A DNA stretch of 64,000 nucleotides from Megalobrama amblycephala (taxonomy: Eukaryota > Chordata > Actinopteri > Cypriniformes > Xenocyprididae): NCBI RefSeq assembly GCF_018812025.1, contig NC_063045.1:12251384-12315383 (forward strand), written 5' to 3'. Shown one piece after another: positions 14,761 to 27,400 of this stretch (within the stretch, counting starts at the first letter, position 1; each line of letters opens with the position of its first letter). Made by a program: the position numbers and the translations under genes. The notes below the pieces were generated by a model. The model saw nothing but the letters and a program-made list of their open reading frames with translations. It had not been told where the DNA came from and searched no databases.

Positions 14761-15548
14761 GTATTTTAATATAAAAAACCTCATCATCACGAGTGGATAT
14801 AGCACCATCTACCTGCTGGTATAAGCACGACACTCCAAGTGGAAACTTATCATTAAAAAAGTTAAAGACAAACTTGTTTCTTGAACACCAATTCAGCACA
14901 ATGGGGTGATTTCTGAAGAAACATGTGATAGCTGCTTCAAATATAGCTACCAAAAAAGAGAGGGATTTTCACATCAAGTCTACTGTTTTAATGTGTTTTT
15001 AATCAAATAAATGAAGCCTTGGTGAAGATAAAAGATTTTTTATTTTTATTTTTTAATTAACAACCCAAATGGTGATGAACATCTTCCTTTTTTACTACTT
15101 TACTTCAATTTAAAACCCAGAGTCTCCACTTCAGGAAAACTACAAAACAAAAACTGTACATTGAAAGCAGAATAAGAGATGTGTTTGACCTCTTCGCCAT
15201 TTCTGTGGTAAAGCTGCTCTAGTTCCTCATCTTGACATTGTTTGTGTCTACACGCTTGAACTTTGATCTGCAATAGGCCTTAAATACCACCAATATTCTG
15301 AATAAACAATTGATAACTAAAGGAATGAAGTATCAAATACACTGACATTTAAGTAAAGTATTTTATATTATAAATTATATTCCTATTATTTTATATATTA
15401 TACATGCAGAACCCTAAAATCTTACCTATTATTACAGAAAACAACGTTCAGTATGATGCTGTGACTGATTCAGTTTCGTCTGATTCTGATCTTGAGCAAC
15501 TTCTGTTAGGAGTTTTGTGTTTAAGAAATATCAAATATGCATCAGCAT
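14761..15548. other. Gene-free stretch
   Basis: AT-rich sequence without recognised coding exons or bounded repeats. The last eight bases (15541-15548, atcagcat) are the left target duplication of the following hAT-like element. Confidence 0.4.
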
Positions 15549-16629
15549 TAGGGGTGTGACGAGACCAGTATCTCACGAGACGAGACGAGACTCGAGATTG
15601 AGTTCACGAGACGAGACAAGATGGCGAAATACATGACTAGAAAAAATATTCTGCAGGTGTATTTGAAATGTTGTAACTAATCATTTTGTAATGAATGTCA
15701 TTTCAGTTCTACTTTCTGAGACTGAATTATCATATGCAGTAAAAGACAACAATACTCAAGTAATGTAAAAGGTTTTGCCACTAACTCAACTGACTGACTT
15801 CCCTCCTGTATGATTTCAGTCTCTTCAGATCCTACTGTACATGAATTATGAGCTTCTACAGCTTTTGACCTCCTAACAACTGAACTGAACCACAATCTGA
15901 TCACAGAAATAAAAACAGTATAAATAAAAATGAACACTTTACAATAAGGTCTCATTTATTAACATTAATGTATTAACCAACATCAACTAACAACAAGCAA
16001 TATATTTGCTACAGTATTTATTAATCTTTGTTAGTTGATAAAAATAGTCATTCATTGTTAGTTCATGATAGTTCACAGTGCATTAACTAATGTTAACAAA
16101 TGAAACCTTATTGTTTGTACTAGTAAATAATAAGAAGAGAAAACTGTTATTCATTTTTATGGTAACACTTTACAATAAGTGCAACCATAATCGCACTCTC
16201 TCAATATTCAAAGATCAAATAAACCAAATGTTTCTTTGATACAGAGCTGAGAGATGGTTACAACTACACTGCCCAGCCTAAAATAGCTTTCGTATTGAGA
16301 GATATCTGTATTCATCAGTGAGCCGCTTTCAAAATGCGGGGTATTGAAATCACGTTTGAATGCGCGCGCGCGTTTACTTTCACTTTTAAACGGTCGCGCG
16401 TACTCTGTAAATACTCCAACTCCAACTGAATTAAATGTTTTTTTTTATTTAAATACAAAGCAAAACGACAGTGGAGGCATAATGTAAACGTAGCGGTGGC
16501 ATATTCTTTCCTAATCATTCTAACACTCTGTCATGGCAACATCACGAGACTAGTTTTCGCCTCGACGAGAAATCTCGTCACAGTTTAGTCTCGCGAGATC
16601 TCGTGCCACGAGATCTCGTCACACCCCTA
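15549..16629. mobile_element. Non-autonomous hAT-like element, 1081 bp
   Basis: Terminal inverted repeats TAGGGGTGTGACGAGA / TCTCGTCACACCCCTA are flanked by a perfect 8-bp duplication ATCAGCAT (15541-15548 and 16630-16637). Subterminal CGAGA / TCTCG motifs are repeated many times at both ends. No transposase frame is present. A second repeat (about 15937-16125, ACTTTACAATAAGG type) is nested inside. Confidence 0.9.
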
Positions 16630-17647
16630 ATCAGCATTATTGAGACTGCTGTCAAAAATAAAGGCAATTTAATGGAGTATTTACAGATAAACACGTTTGT
16701 CATAATTTTATACAGAGTTGCCAATTCTGAAACAATCACTGTAGATTTGAGCCTGATTTTGCACAATAATATATTCCTAAATCATCAATAGTAATGTTAC
16801 TAATAAGTAACATGCTGAAATTTGTCTTTGAGTCTTTCATCATCAAAAAGAGATGATGTTGAATCTGATCTTAAGGTTCACAGAATCAGCACTGGAGAAT
16901 CTGTCAGTTTCTGGAAAACCCAATAAATCTCTTTAATATCAATTTGACAGTTTAAAGTCACGCTTTACCCTAAATTCACTAGTTTAATAAATAAACTCTC
17001 TGTAGTTTGACACCAGCAGAACAGTAAAGAAACACACAGATCATTCAGATTACTTCTGTTAGACATCCAGTCATGAAAAGATCACAATAAAATCATGCAT
17101 GAACTTAAAGTTACAGTCAGAAGAATAAAAGCTCCTCATTCTGTGGTTGTTTAACTCATATGCAGATAGTTAACTATGAATTTGAGTGGAAGTGCCATTA
17201 AGAAAAAAACAAAAGGAAACCCCTCCCTTGAAAAGATGTAGTTGAACATGAACTGACCGAAATAACATACTGTCTATTATTACTAATGTTGTCTATTAAT
17301 ATTTAAGGTCTGTGTTGGTGAAACAGCATTTGTAAAGTGGTGTTTCACAAATGCACTAATACTCAAATGACTCAAATCAGCTGGTTGACCGATTACAACT
17401 GCAATCCCATGATTTTAGCAACTCAGAGAGAGACAAACAGTCAGAAACATTACAAAGATGATTTATTTGGAAAACAAACATTATAAAACTTGATTGGCCT
17501 TTTGAATTGCAGAGAGATTTTCATCATTTTTTAATATTAATAGACAAGAGCAAAACATGTTTTAAAGTTCTTGATTATTTCATTCCATGTTCAAGCAGAA
17601 CACCATACTGATCAATGTCAAACAGCAATCAATCTGTCAGCTATATT
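16630..17647. other. Duplicated flank of a group I Ig gene
   Basis: The part from about 17259 on (ACATACTGTCTATTATTACT, then TTTAAGGTCTGTGTTGGTG) is closely similar, in the same orientation, to 32697-33180 downstream of gene C. This is the 3' flank of a lost minus-strand Ig gene whose tail exon survives at 17648-17776. No complete gene here. Confidence 0.55.
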
Positions 17648-17776
17648 TCATATGCAGAGTATGACTGTAAATCTATATTCATGATCGGTCAGTGGATTCA
17701 GAGGAGGAACAACAGAGGCGTTGGTCTGAATGAACGTTATTCCTCTGTCACGCTCATGAAACTTCACATCAGATCT
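17648..17776 (-). pseudogene. Orphan tail exon of a group I Ig receptor
   Basis: An open 43-codon segment preceded on the minus strand by a good acceptor (catttgtttag) and ending in TGA. It reads RSDVKFHERDRGITFIQTNA… then VVPPLNPLTDHEYRFTVILCI and aligns with the last exons of genes A, B and C. Upstream, between 17777 and the insr exon at 18295, no V-domain, transmembrane or signal exon is present, so this is a remnant of a fifth group I gene. The frame is undamaged, suggesting recent loss of the other exons or use as an exon from elsewhere. Confidence 0.75.
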
Positions 17777-18248
17777 CTAAACAAATGATAAAAAAACACA
17801 CATTCCCATTTATAGATGCTTCACATTTACACTTACACATTCATTTTTTTTTTTTTTAAGTTTATGACTGTTTCATAAAAAAAAAATATACATGTTATCA
17901 ATGAAGAAAATAGAAACACAAGAACTACATCTGACTTCAGCCACAGCCTTAGATGAGATCAACCGAACATAAGACATTTCATCTGTCAACATCTCAGCAG
18001 AATATGATTAAACAACTCCACAAACAGCATTACCAGCTTCACTTATTACTAACCAGACTGACTGTATTTAGGAACTGATGTGACATAATATTAATTTTAA
18101 TTTTATTACAATTATAATACAATTATAGTTTATTTTAAAAATATAAACATATGTATAAAATGAATATGCATTTTTTAAACCTGTATTATATGCTTATTGT
18201 TGCTTAATGACCAAAAATAGTGTAACTGCTCTATCAACTTATAATACA
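17777..18248. other. Gene-free stretch between orphan exon and insr
   Basis: AT-rich sequence with a homopolymer run near 17846-17860, similar to the segment beyond the gene C tail exon (33304-33480). No insr exon beyond exon 8 and no Ig exon was found here. Confidence 0.45.
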
Positions 18249-18294
18249 TTTATTAAGCAGGACAGTCCTCAGTTCCCAGACAGCTGCAACTTAC
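18249..18294 (-). promoter_or_regulatory. Possible read-through stop and poly(A) signal after insr exon 8
   Basis: If the exon 8 donor is not used, the frame continues TSKLQLSGN and stops at 18271-18269. An AATAAA hexamer follows at 18254-18249. This layout would allow a short transcript encoding a secreted receptor ectodomain. The donor itself (GTAAGTT) looks strong, and AATAAA is common by chance in AT-rich introns, so use is only a hypothesis. Confidence 0.35.
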
Positions 18295-18797
18295 TGGTGG
18301 CGTTGGTGCGGACGTAGATGATCTCGCTTTTGGCCCCGCAGACCTGATGGTCATCAGAGGCGGCGAGTTGGGTTTTGACCATGATGGCGTACTGGGTCCA
18401 GGGCTTAAGAGGCATGATCAGATAACCCGGTTCTATCTGGTTTCCCTCAGTGACGCGTGGTGGAGGGTCCACATCAGCTATCGCCCAACTGTTAGAGCCA
18501 CAGATGTCCTGTCCGTCATATTCTGTCACATTCCTATAAGGACTGAATGGGAAAAGAAAATGGATTTTCATGCTTTCTTAGATTATGTAATTTATACATA
18601 GCACATAGAACTTTTCATTAACTAATAACTATTAAACATAATAATAAATGATATTAATAAAAAAGTACTTTCATGCTAAAAGAAATTCAAAAATTGTATT
18701 AACTAATTCTAATTAAATAAAATGTTAAATTTAAGTAATTGAATTCATTAATTATTATTAAATTTATTACATTTAATAGTAATAGTTTAAGTTCAAA

Positions 18798-18851
<54 letters not shown>

Positions 18852-21800
18852 TATACACATACTGTAGAAAACAATGCATTCTGGGTAATATTTGTTGTTT
18901 TCGAGAAAAAACCTACATGAATATACTGTGAGTTAACATCGCTCAAAGTCGACACTCAGAGGCTGTGTTCCAAATCACACCCTATACCCTCATTCACTAT
19001 TCCCTATATTAGTTCACTAATATAGTATGCTTGAGAGAGTGAATGAATTCAGACACTGATGAACACCTGATTAGCAGAATCACTGAAGCACAGAGAAACA
19101 AGACCAGAAAAAAAGAGAAGAGACGAGCAGAAACACAAGAAATACAACTGACTTCAGCCACACTGAGGCAGAAGCTGATTTTGCTGAGTTCAACATGTTC
19201 CTGGGTCAACATTTTTGTTGATCCTGGAACAACATTCAAATCAACCAATCAGATTTGAGGGACAAGTTTACAGAATATGTCAAGTTTAGGCTTAAAATCA
19301 TGAATTGGTGCTTCTACATCAGTGTTTTTCATCTATCATTTGCCTCTGATTTTTGGGATAACTTATGGGTAGGGTTAGGTTTAGGGGTAGGAATAGGGTT
19401 AAGACTAAATTTTCAGACTGGAATGTTGTTCCAGGATCAACAAAATATGTTGACCCAGGAACGCATGAAATCAGTTCACAAACCAGTTTGACATTATTTC
19501 TTTCATACATGTACAGATGTTCTTGTTGAGAATTAACAGATTTTGATGTTGATGTTTTATTGAAAATAATAATGTTTGTAGTCACCGTTGTGGTGATCAG
19601 TGTTTGCTTTAGCTGAGCTCTCGACTTGTTAACATTAGTTTTCTCTGGCTGTTGTAACTGAGTGTTTATAAAGCACATTTGTTATGGCAAGAAAAAGCCA
19701 AGAAGTAGTTGATTAGGTGTTAATGGCTGTTGTGATGATGCCATAATTGTCATGGACTTGTCTGATTCACTGATCTCTTTCTGTGTCTAATCTTTTATCG
19801 AATCTAAAGTTTAATGTTGCAATGCATGATGGGTGCCAGCATAGTTCAAAGCATGAAGCAATCATGCAGTTGAATGGTCTTTTTTTTATAGCCACCAACC
19901 ATTTTTCTGTTCTCGTTGTTCCACTTCTCTTCAGTGATTCTGCTTGTTAACAGCAGGTGTTCATCATTAATGTGTGATCATCACTTACACATTCACTTAA
20001 TTATCTCACTGCAACACAGCGTCAATGTTACTTTTACACTTTTTAGTGTGGACACTAGAGGATGTTCCTGTGGGGTTGAAAGGTTTAAAGGTGTATGATA
20101 AAAAGACACATTCACAAAATGTATTTAAACAGTAACACACTGTAAGTTAAAAAACAGTTTAATGTAAAATTTAATTTTGTGGGTCACCATTGTGCTGAAG
20201 AGTAGAGCCTGTGATTAGGTTCAGGAGAAGATGAAGAGACATTGATGATAAGCTGCATGTTGTTTTATTTAATAGATTTATTTAACTGCTGATGCAGTGA
20301 ACATCTCTTTTTTAAAAATGTTTTTAGATAACTCTAAAGAAATAAGTTCACAGTAATAAAATACTGACATGATCAACATATTATAAATATTAGTTTATAA
20401 ATTTAAATGGCAGTGGGACAATTTAAGGCAGTCGGTTTCTGCAAATGGCCCAGATCAAGGTAATATCCTGACATCATTGAAGTATAATAGATTATTAAAA
20501 AAACAACAAAAAAACAAACTCACGCTTCCTTATAGAAGATCATGAATCCCAGCAGGTCTCTGAAGTCTGAGGGCCAGAACGGCTCCCACTTGATGAGGAT
20601 CTTGTCGTGGGTCGTGCGGATTAGCGTAAATTTAAGAACTTGGTTCTCACCTGTAAGAGAGGGTCAATATTAGGTCTGGTTTGACAAAGCTCAAGCTCCA
20701 GTGAAACCAAAAGCACCGTGGGTCTTACAGAAGGCCTGGTCTCCATAAGCGGGGATGCTGATTTCGTTTTTAGGGATCCTGTCCTTGGTCCCGGTCACTT
20801 CTTCCATCCGGAGGATCTCAGACTTGCAGAGTTTGGTGTTGTGGAGGAAGAACATCCTGCCATTGAGGATGGTGAGGTTGTGTTTGGACCAATCCCACAG
20901 CTGCCGCAAGTTCTGGTTGTCCATGGCGTAAAACGAGTAGTTCCTAAAAAGAACAATGATACACAATGCAAATAATTAGTGGTTGACCGATATATATTGG
21001 GCGATATTTGGCTTTTTTTTTTTTAAATTATCGGCATTGGCCGATGTCTCAGAAGTAGACTTTTATTTTGACAGTGCTGAGAACACGACATTGGCAAATA
21101 AAAAAATCTGTCATACAAATGACACAGTAAGTCACTTGTAAACCCAACAATACAGCTCAGCAGTGGCGTCTTACCCCGCTTCCAGCGTTTCACCGCGAAT
21201 GACACGCAGCTTGTGGAGGAAGGAGAGGGAGACGAGAGCGTAGGCTCTGCGGATGCTCAGGTAGCCCGTGATCTCCTCCAGCTGACCCAGACTGGCCTTC
21301 AGCTCTTCCTCGATATTGTCTAAGGAACAGAAGACGAGTTTTCATTTGCATCAGTAACATACACAAAACAGAAAATTCATGTAAATGCAGTGAATATATG
21401 CTTACAAAAACATTTCAAAGTGTACAATACTCACTTCCTCTGCTGATCTTGATGATCAGACTGCCGTTGAGCACCGTACAGCCCCGCAGAGCCTGAGCGG
21501 CCATGACCGAGTCCACCGTCTTCACCCCTGTACATTGTTTGTGACATCGACCGGCACATGGCGTGCAGTTCAACCTGAAAGCATGACATGTTTTTAATTA
21601 AGAGCAATAGGTGAAGATGAAACCACAAGAGCAAGCCTGAAGACGTTCAAAGGGAGTAACGGCTTTCAGACACTCCTGACTGTTGCTTTAAACATGCATT
21701 CACAATGATGTCACCAGCTGGCATGACTGACCTATCTGTCTATGTGTGTGTGTGCGAGTGTGTGTGTGTGTCTAATAATATATAGGATAGGCCTATATAT

Positions 21801-24410
21801 CATTCAATTCAATTGCCCTTTTCTAAGTTGTTAGATGAAAATAAAGTAGGCTACATAAAACTTTTCAAGGCGTTTTAGATTTTTTAGGTGCATAAATGCA
21901 TTCAAATAATTGACTTAAATATGCATTACACAAAACAAAGTAACAATGCATTGTGTTAGTTTTCACTGTTACGCTGATGACACTCAGCTCTATATTTCTT
22001 TGTGCCCTGATGAAACTTACCAATTCACAAAATTAACGGAATGCATAGCTGATATAAAAAATTGGATGACTAGTAATTTCCCACAACTAAGTTCAGAAAA
22101 AAACAATAATTACTGGACCAAAAACTTCTGCACTTAATAACCTAGTATACTGTCTAACACTTTATGGCTGTTCTGTCAAGTCTTCGTCGTCGGTTAGGAA
22201 CCTGGGTGTGCTCTTTGATACCAATCTTTCATTTGAAAGCCACATTTCTAGCATCTATAAAACCCATTTTCTACACATTAGAATGGCGTCTACACTAATG
22301 TTAGTCTCTCTCTGTTTATCCCGAGGTTAACCGTAGTCTGCCAGATCCAGGCCGTATCCAGATGAGATGAAGGACCTGCAGCTATAGACACGAAGACAAT
22401 GTAGCCCTAAATTAATAATTAACGATTTTTACAATGGAAGTGATTCGATCAAAACCCTTCTCTAGCTCGATAATAACTTTTTCCTAGAGCTGCTGTAAAG
22501 CCAAAACCATCTCTGTCCATTCATTTTCCTATTATCACTGTGAAGCTGCTTTGGAACAATCTGTATTGTGAAAAGCGTTATATAAATGACTTGACTTGAC
22601 TTGAAAAGTCACAGTTCCTCATCAACTCGTGTCTAAATCGGAACAAAATCTGAGTTGAGTTGTTATAAAGTGTCATGCTGTTTAACAGTTGGCAGTGTGG
22701 CTCATGTATTTGCATTTATTTAAAAACAAAAGCCAGTACGTACGTGGTGGAATTCATGGTGGTGTATCCAGACGGGCATTTGGGGATGCAGGTCCCGTTG
22801 TGGATGACGTACTCGTGGCAGTCGCCGCTCTTGCCCTTGCACTGGTTGTGGAGGTCCTGGCAGAATTTTAAGGACACGCAGCGCCATCCCTTGAAGGTGT
22901 AGTAGCCCGGCGGGCAGCGCTCCACGCAGGCCTCGCCAAACAGGACGTTGCGACAAGCTACGCATTTGGTTGCGTTCCCTGGCACAGAGCAGCCGCCCAG
23001 ACACTGATCATGACAGCACTCCAAATGGGGGGTACAGGCACCGTGGACACATTCGGAAGGACAAACTGTGATGGGAGAAAGGGAGAAAAGAACACACATA
23101 TTTTGTGATACCTTCCCTATTCAACTTTTGGAAAAAACGGAACTGGCACCACGTTTGTTCCATAAGTTGAATAGGGAAGGTGTAGGACATATGGCGTAAG
23201 CTTTTTGAAGAATACGGAAGGCGGTCTGGCAGAAGCACTTGCGATCCTGTGTGTTTATAAAGCATATACATTTTTTTTTTTTTTTAAATGACCGATCGTT
23301 TCAATAGATAAGACCCTTATTCCTCATCTGGTATCGTTTAAAGCCCTTTGAAGCAGCAATGAAACTGTCATTTTGACCTTCAACTGTTTGGGGCCAATTG
23401 AAGTCCACTACAAGGAGAATAATCTTGGATGACATGGGGGTGAGTAAATTATCAGGACATTTTTTATTTGAAAGTGGACAAATCCTTTAACTGTTTAAAA
23501 GCAGATCTCCTAGAAATGGTAAACACCTCAGTTCTTTCTGGGACTTTTCCAAGCTCCCTGAAAACTGCAGTTGTTAAGCCCCTGCTGAAAAAGAGCAATC
23601 AGGATAACACCATATTGAGCAACTACAGACCAATCTCTAATCTTCCTTTCATAGGCAAGATCATTGAAAAAGTTGTTTTCAATCAGCTGAACAAATTCTT
23701 AAGCTTGAATGGATACTTTGACAACTTTCAATCTGTTTTCCGACCACATCACAGCACAGAGACAGCGCTTATAAAGATAACAATATTCGCTTAAATACCA
23801 ATGCAGGTAAAATATCAGTGCTGGTACTACTCGACCTCAGTGCTGTGTTTGACACTGTCGATCACAACACACTTCTTGACAAGCAGGAAAACTGGGTTGG
23901 GCTTTCTGGGATGGTCCTTAAATGGTTCAGGTCATACTTAGAAGGGAGAGGATATTATGTGAGTATCGGTAACCATACAGTAAGTCTGAGTGGACATGCA
24001 TGACATGCGGAGTCCCTCAAGGCTCAACAGTGGCACCGCTACAGTTCAACCTATATATGCTGTCACTGAGCCAAATAATGAGAAAGAACCAAACTGCATA
24101 TCACAGCTATGCAGATGACACTCAGATTTACCTAGCCCTATCACCTAACGACTACAGCCCCAATGACTCCCTGTGCCAATGCATTGATGAAATTAAAAAT
24201 TGGATGTGCCAAAACTTCCGTCAGTTAAACTAAGACAAAACTGAAGTCATTGCATTTGGAAACAAAGATGAAGTTCTCAAAGTGAAGAACTTGTGTTTAC
24301 TTGTGTTATCTTTGATTAATATTTAAATTTGTTTGATAATCTGAAACATTAAAGTTTGACAAACATGCAAAAAAATAAATCAGGAAGGGGGAGAGCACTT
24401 CTTCACACCA

Positions 24411-24478
<68 letters not shown>

Positions 24479-27400
24479 TTGTGGTCATAATTATTGACAC
24501 CCTTGGTAAATATGATCAGATGACTGTAAAAATCAGCATTGTTTATCCTTTTGATCTTTAATTCATAAAATTTGCAAAAATCTAAAAACCAACACAAAAA
24601 TGTGTCACTGATCAAAAAAATGAAGCTTCTGCCATGGCAATCCCAGTCCCCTGACCTGAACCCTAAAGAAAATGAGTGGGGTGAGCTGAAGGGAGAGGGG
24701 AGGTGTAGAAATGTAAACAAAACAAACCTGGAGGAAAGGGGAAAAAAGGCTTGAGGCGCCAGAGTCACATGGTTAGAAGGAAGGAAGGAAAGAAAGCACT
24801 GGAATGTGGCCAAAGTCAAAACATTTTGTTTACGCAACCTTGCCCTGGAATAAATGTGACAAACACAATGTCCGGGTGACCCGTCATTCAAGGTTCATCG
24901 GTCCAAGAACTCGACAAACAAAAACAAGCTTTAGAAGAGTGGTTGAGGCAGCTGATATCACCAGATTACACAATGCAGATGCGAAGGTGATTCGGTATCA
25001 GAGTGTCAAAAATCGTGTATCAAACTGCTGAAATCACATGTTTTGAAATCGCCCATCACTATTTCTTTTTTTTTTTTTTTTTTTGGTGCACAAAAAATAT
25101 TCTCATTGCTTTATAATATTAAGGTAGAACCACTGTAGTCACATGAACTGTTTTAAATATGTCTTTAGTACCTTTCTGGATTTTGAGAAATTCGGTGACA
25201 TTGCCGGCATTAGAGGCCTCACTGAGCCATCGGATTTCATCAAAAATATTTTAATTTGTGTTCCGAAGATGAACGAAGGTCTGTGTGTGGAATGACATGA
25301 GGGTGAGTAACAATTTTTATTTTTGGGTGAACTAACCCTTTAATTAACTAAAAAGGACCAGTTTGTTCATGAAATATATGAACCAGTTCTTTTAATGAAT
25401 CAGCAGGGCTCTACGCTAACATTTTTCTTAGAAGCACTTGTGCTCCTAATGAAAAAAATTTAGGAGCACTTTCTGATCAATAACAGACATTAACTTTCCC
25501 ATTACACGGCAATATTTTCTACTCGTGAGAAATTAACTTACATATTATTAATGTGTTGCTGGTTTTAGTGGAATACGCACATTCAATTAGTGAAGTTCAA
25601 AAGAGACTGGCTTATGATAAAGACAAACAGTTTTACGTAACATGTGTGCCTTGAATTCATTCAGTCGTGTTTGACAATCACAAAACTTTTGCAGTGAAAT
25701 CACTCTGCTTGTATGATGGATTTATTTTTTTAGAACTTCCATACTTTTTTAGACCTGGAAAATACTAAAATCAAATTCCATACTTTTCCAAGCTGCATAG
25801 GAACCCTGTTTATCACCTGGCTGAGAACACCGTGAAAACATTTTGTGGGTTGTGTATTCTGTAATATTTAAGTCCACTGAAGGGGAGCTTAAAGAACCCA
25901 TGTGCAGTTTATTTAAACAAAGTGAACAAAACTAAACTTGACAATAAACATTACATAACCATGAACATGACCTTGGCTTGGCTAGAAACATGAAACTCAC
26001 CAACAGCAGGTTACAACATCAATACACGAAAACCAAACATGGCAGACAAGAGGCTTTAAATACATGAGCTAAAGGAGCACAAGAGGAGCCAGGGAAGCAC
26101 AGAACAAACAAGCAACATCAATCAAACTACAAAATAAAAGACATGAAACATGAAACAAAACTATACCTTACAATATTTATCTATGCTTGTAATTTGTTCA
26201 TTATTTTCAATGCGTATTCACTCACCTACAAAATCCCCCTAATCATCCTACAATGATTAATACTTTCAAAATAGAGTCATCTGGTAAAAATGTTTCATAT
26301 CGCAATATATATTGCAGAAAAACAAAATATCGCAATGTCAGTTTTTTCCAATATCATGCAGCCCTAATAGCAATGTCAATGTATTTGTTCTTGGTGGAAT
26401 AGATCTGCTACACTGCTGCAGAGCAAGTACCGAGACTTGCTACTGCCAATACATTCACAGACATGCTGTGAGCATGTAAGACATGCTGCTGCACATGCAA
26501 CATACATGAATTAACCCCCCAACAAAGCAGGAGAAACGGCAGAGCCCTCTTCAACACAAACATCTAAACAGATCATTTACAGGTTGTACAGCCAATGCCA
26601 AAAAAGCTGTTGTGCAACAGCTGTGCAAAGACTATTGCTATACATTTGTAAAGCAACTTTTCACCCAATGATGACAGACAGGAAGGGATACGACAAAACA
26701 ACCCCAAAACAAGCAGACCTATCACCAAGATATATGTACTGCTTTTTTTTCTTCATGGAAACCACATGTTTTACTATCTACGTGTACCTGGGCTACCTTG
26801 CTGACTGGCTTAGCACTAGTGACCTAAGGCTATGGGTGCTTCTCAATACTCCAATTAATGCTTCCTTGTTTCCTCGCTCCTCTGTGCTGCAGCTCGTGAC
26901 CCGGAAACCAATCAATCTCAGCCATCTTGAACGACATCTCAATTCTCTAATTGCACTCTAATGAGGAGCAAGGAAGCTTCCTGAGGAGTCATGAGCGAGG
27001 ACACACAGGTGTATCCTTCCCTTGCATCCTAATGGGGTAAAGCTAAGATGCAAGGAAAGGAAGCAAGGAAACAAGAATTCATGCACCTCTTGATGGAAAT
27101 AAATATTGTGATGTTATTTCCATCAAGAGGGGCATAAAGTTTTGGTCAAGATCTTGCATTGACAATGCAAGAGGGGAGCACTCTGTAAAGTCTCCTCCAG
27201 CACATCCCAAAGACTTAGACTGAGGATAAAGGTCAGGACACAGAGATGCCAATTCATGTGTGAAAATGATTCTTCATTCTCTCTGAACCATTCCTTTACA
27301 CTTTTAACCCTGGTGAATCTTGACATTGTCATTCTGGAATATGGCCATGATACATCTTCTGACATGGTTGTTTAAGAAATGAAAAGCTACACACTCCATC

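Noticed and set aside
18295..18600. Insr being an IGF1R instead
   Set aside because: Motifs such as WSKHNLT, GDQAFCE and PEDFR-like [12 protein letters not shown] follow the insulin receptor pattern more closely; still, a phylogeny would be the proper test.
22689..22902. Plus-strand frames opposite insr exon 3
   Set aside because: Antisense shadows of the GC-rich insr coding exon, as are 18347-18601, 20718-20975 and 27968-28291.
24306..24891. Frames with runs of IYIYIY
   Set aside because: Translation of AT microsatellites; likewise at 18773-18955 and 61481-61804.
25850..26190. Possible solo LTR
   Set aside because: Composition and a primer-like GTGCAGTTTATTTAAAC resemble LTRs, but no TG...CA ends with a target duplication could be fixed.
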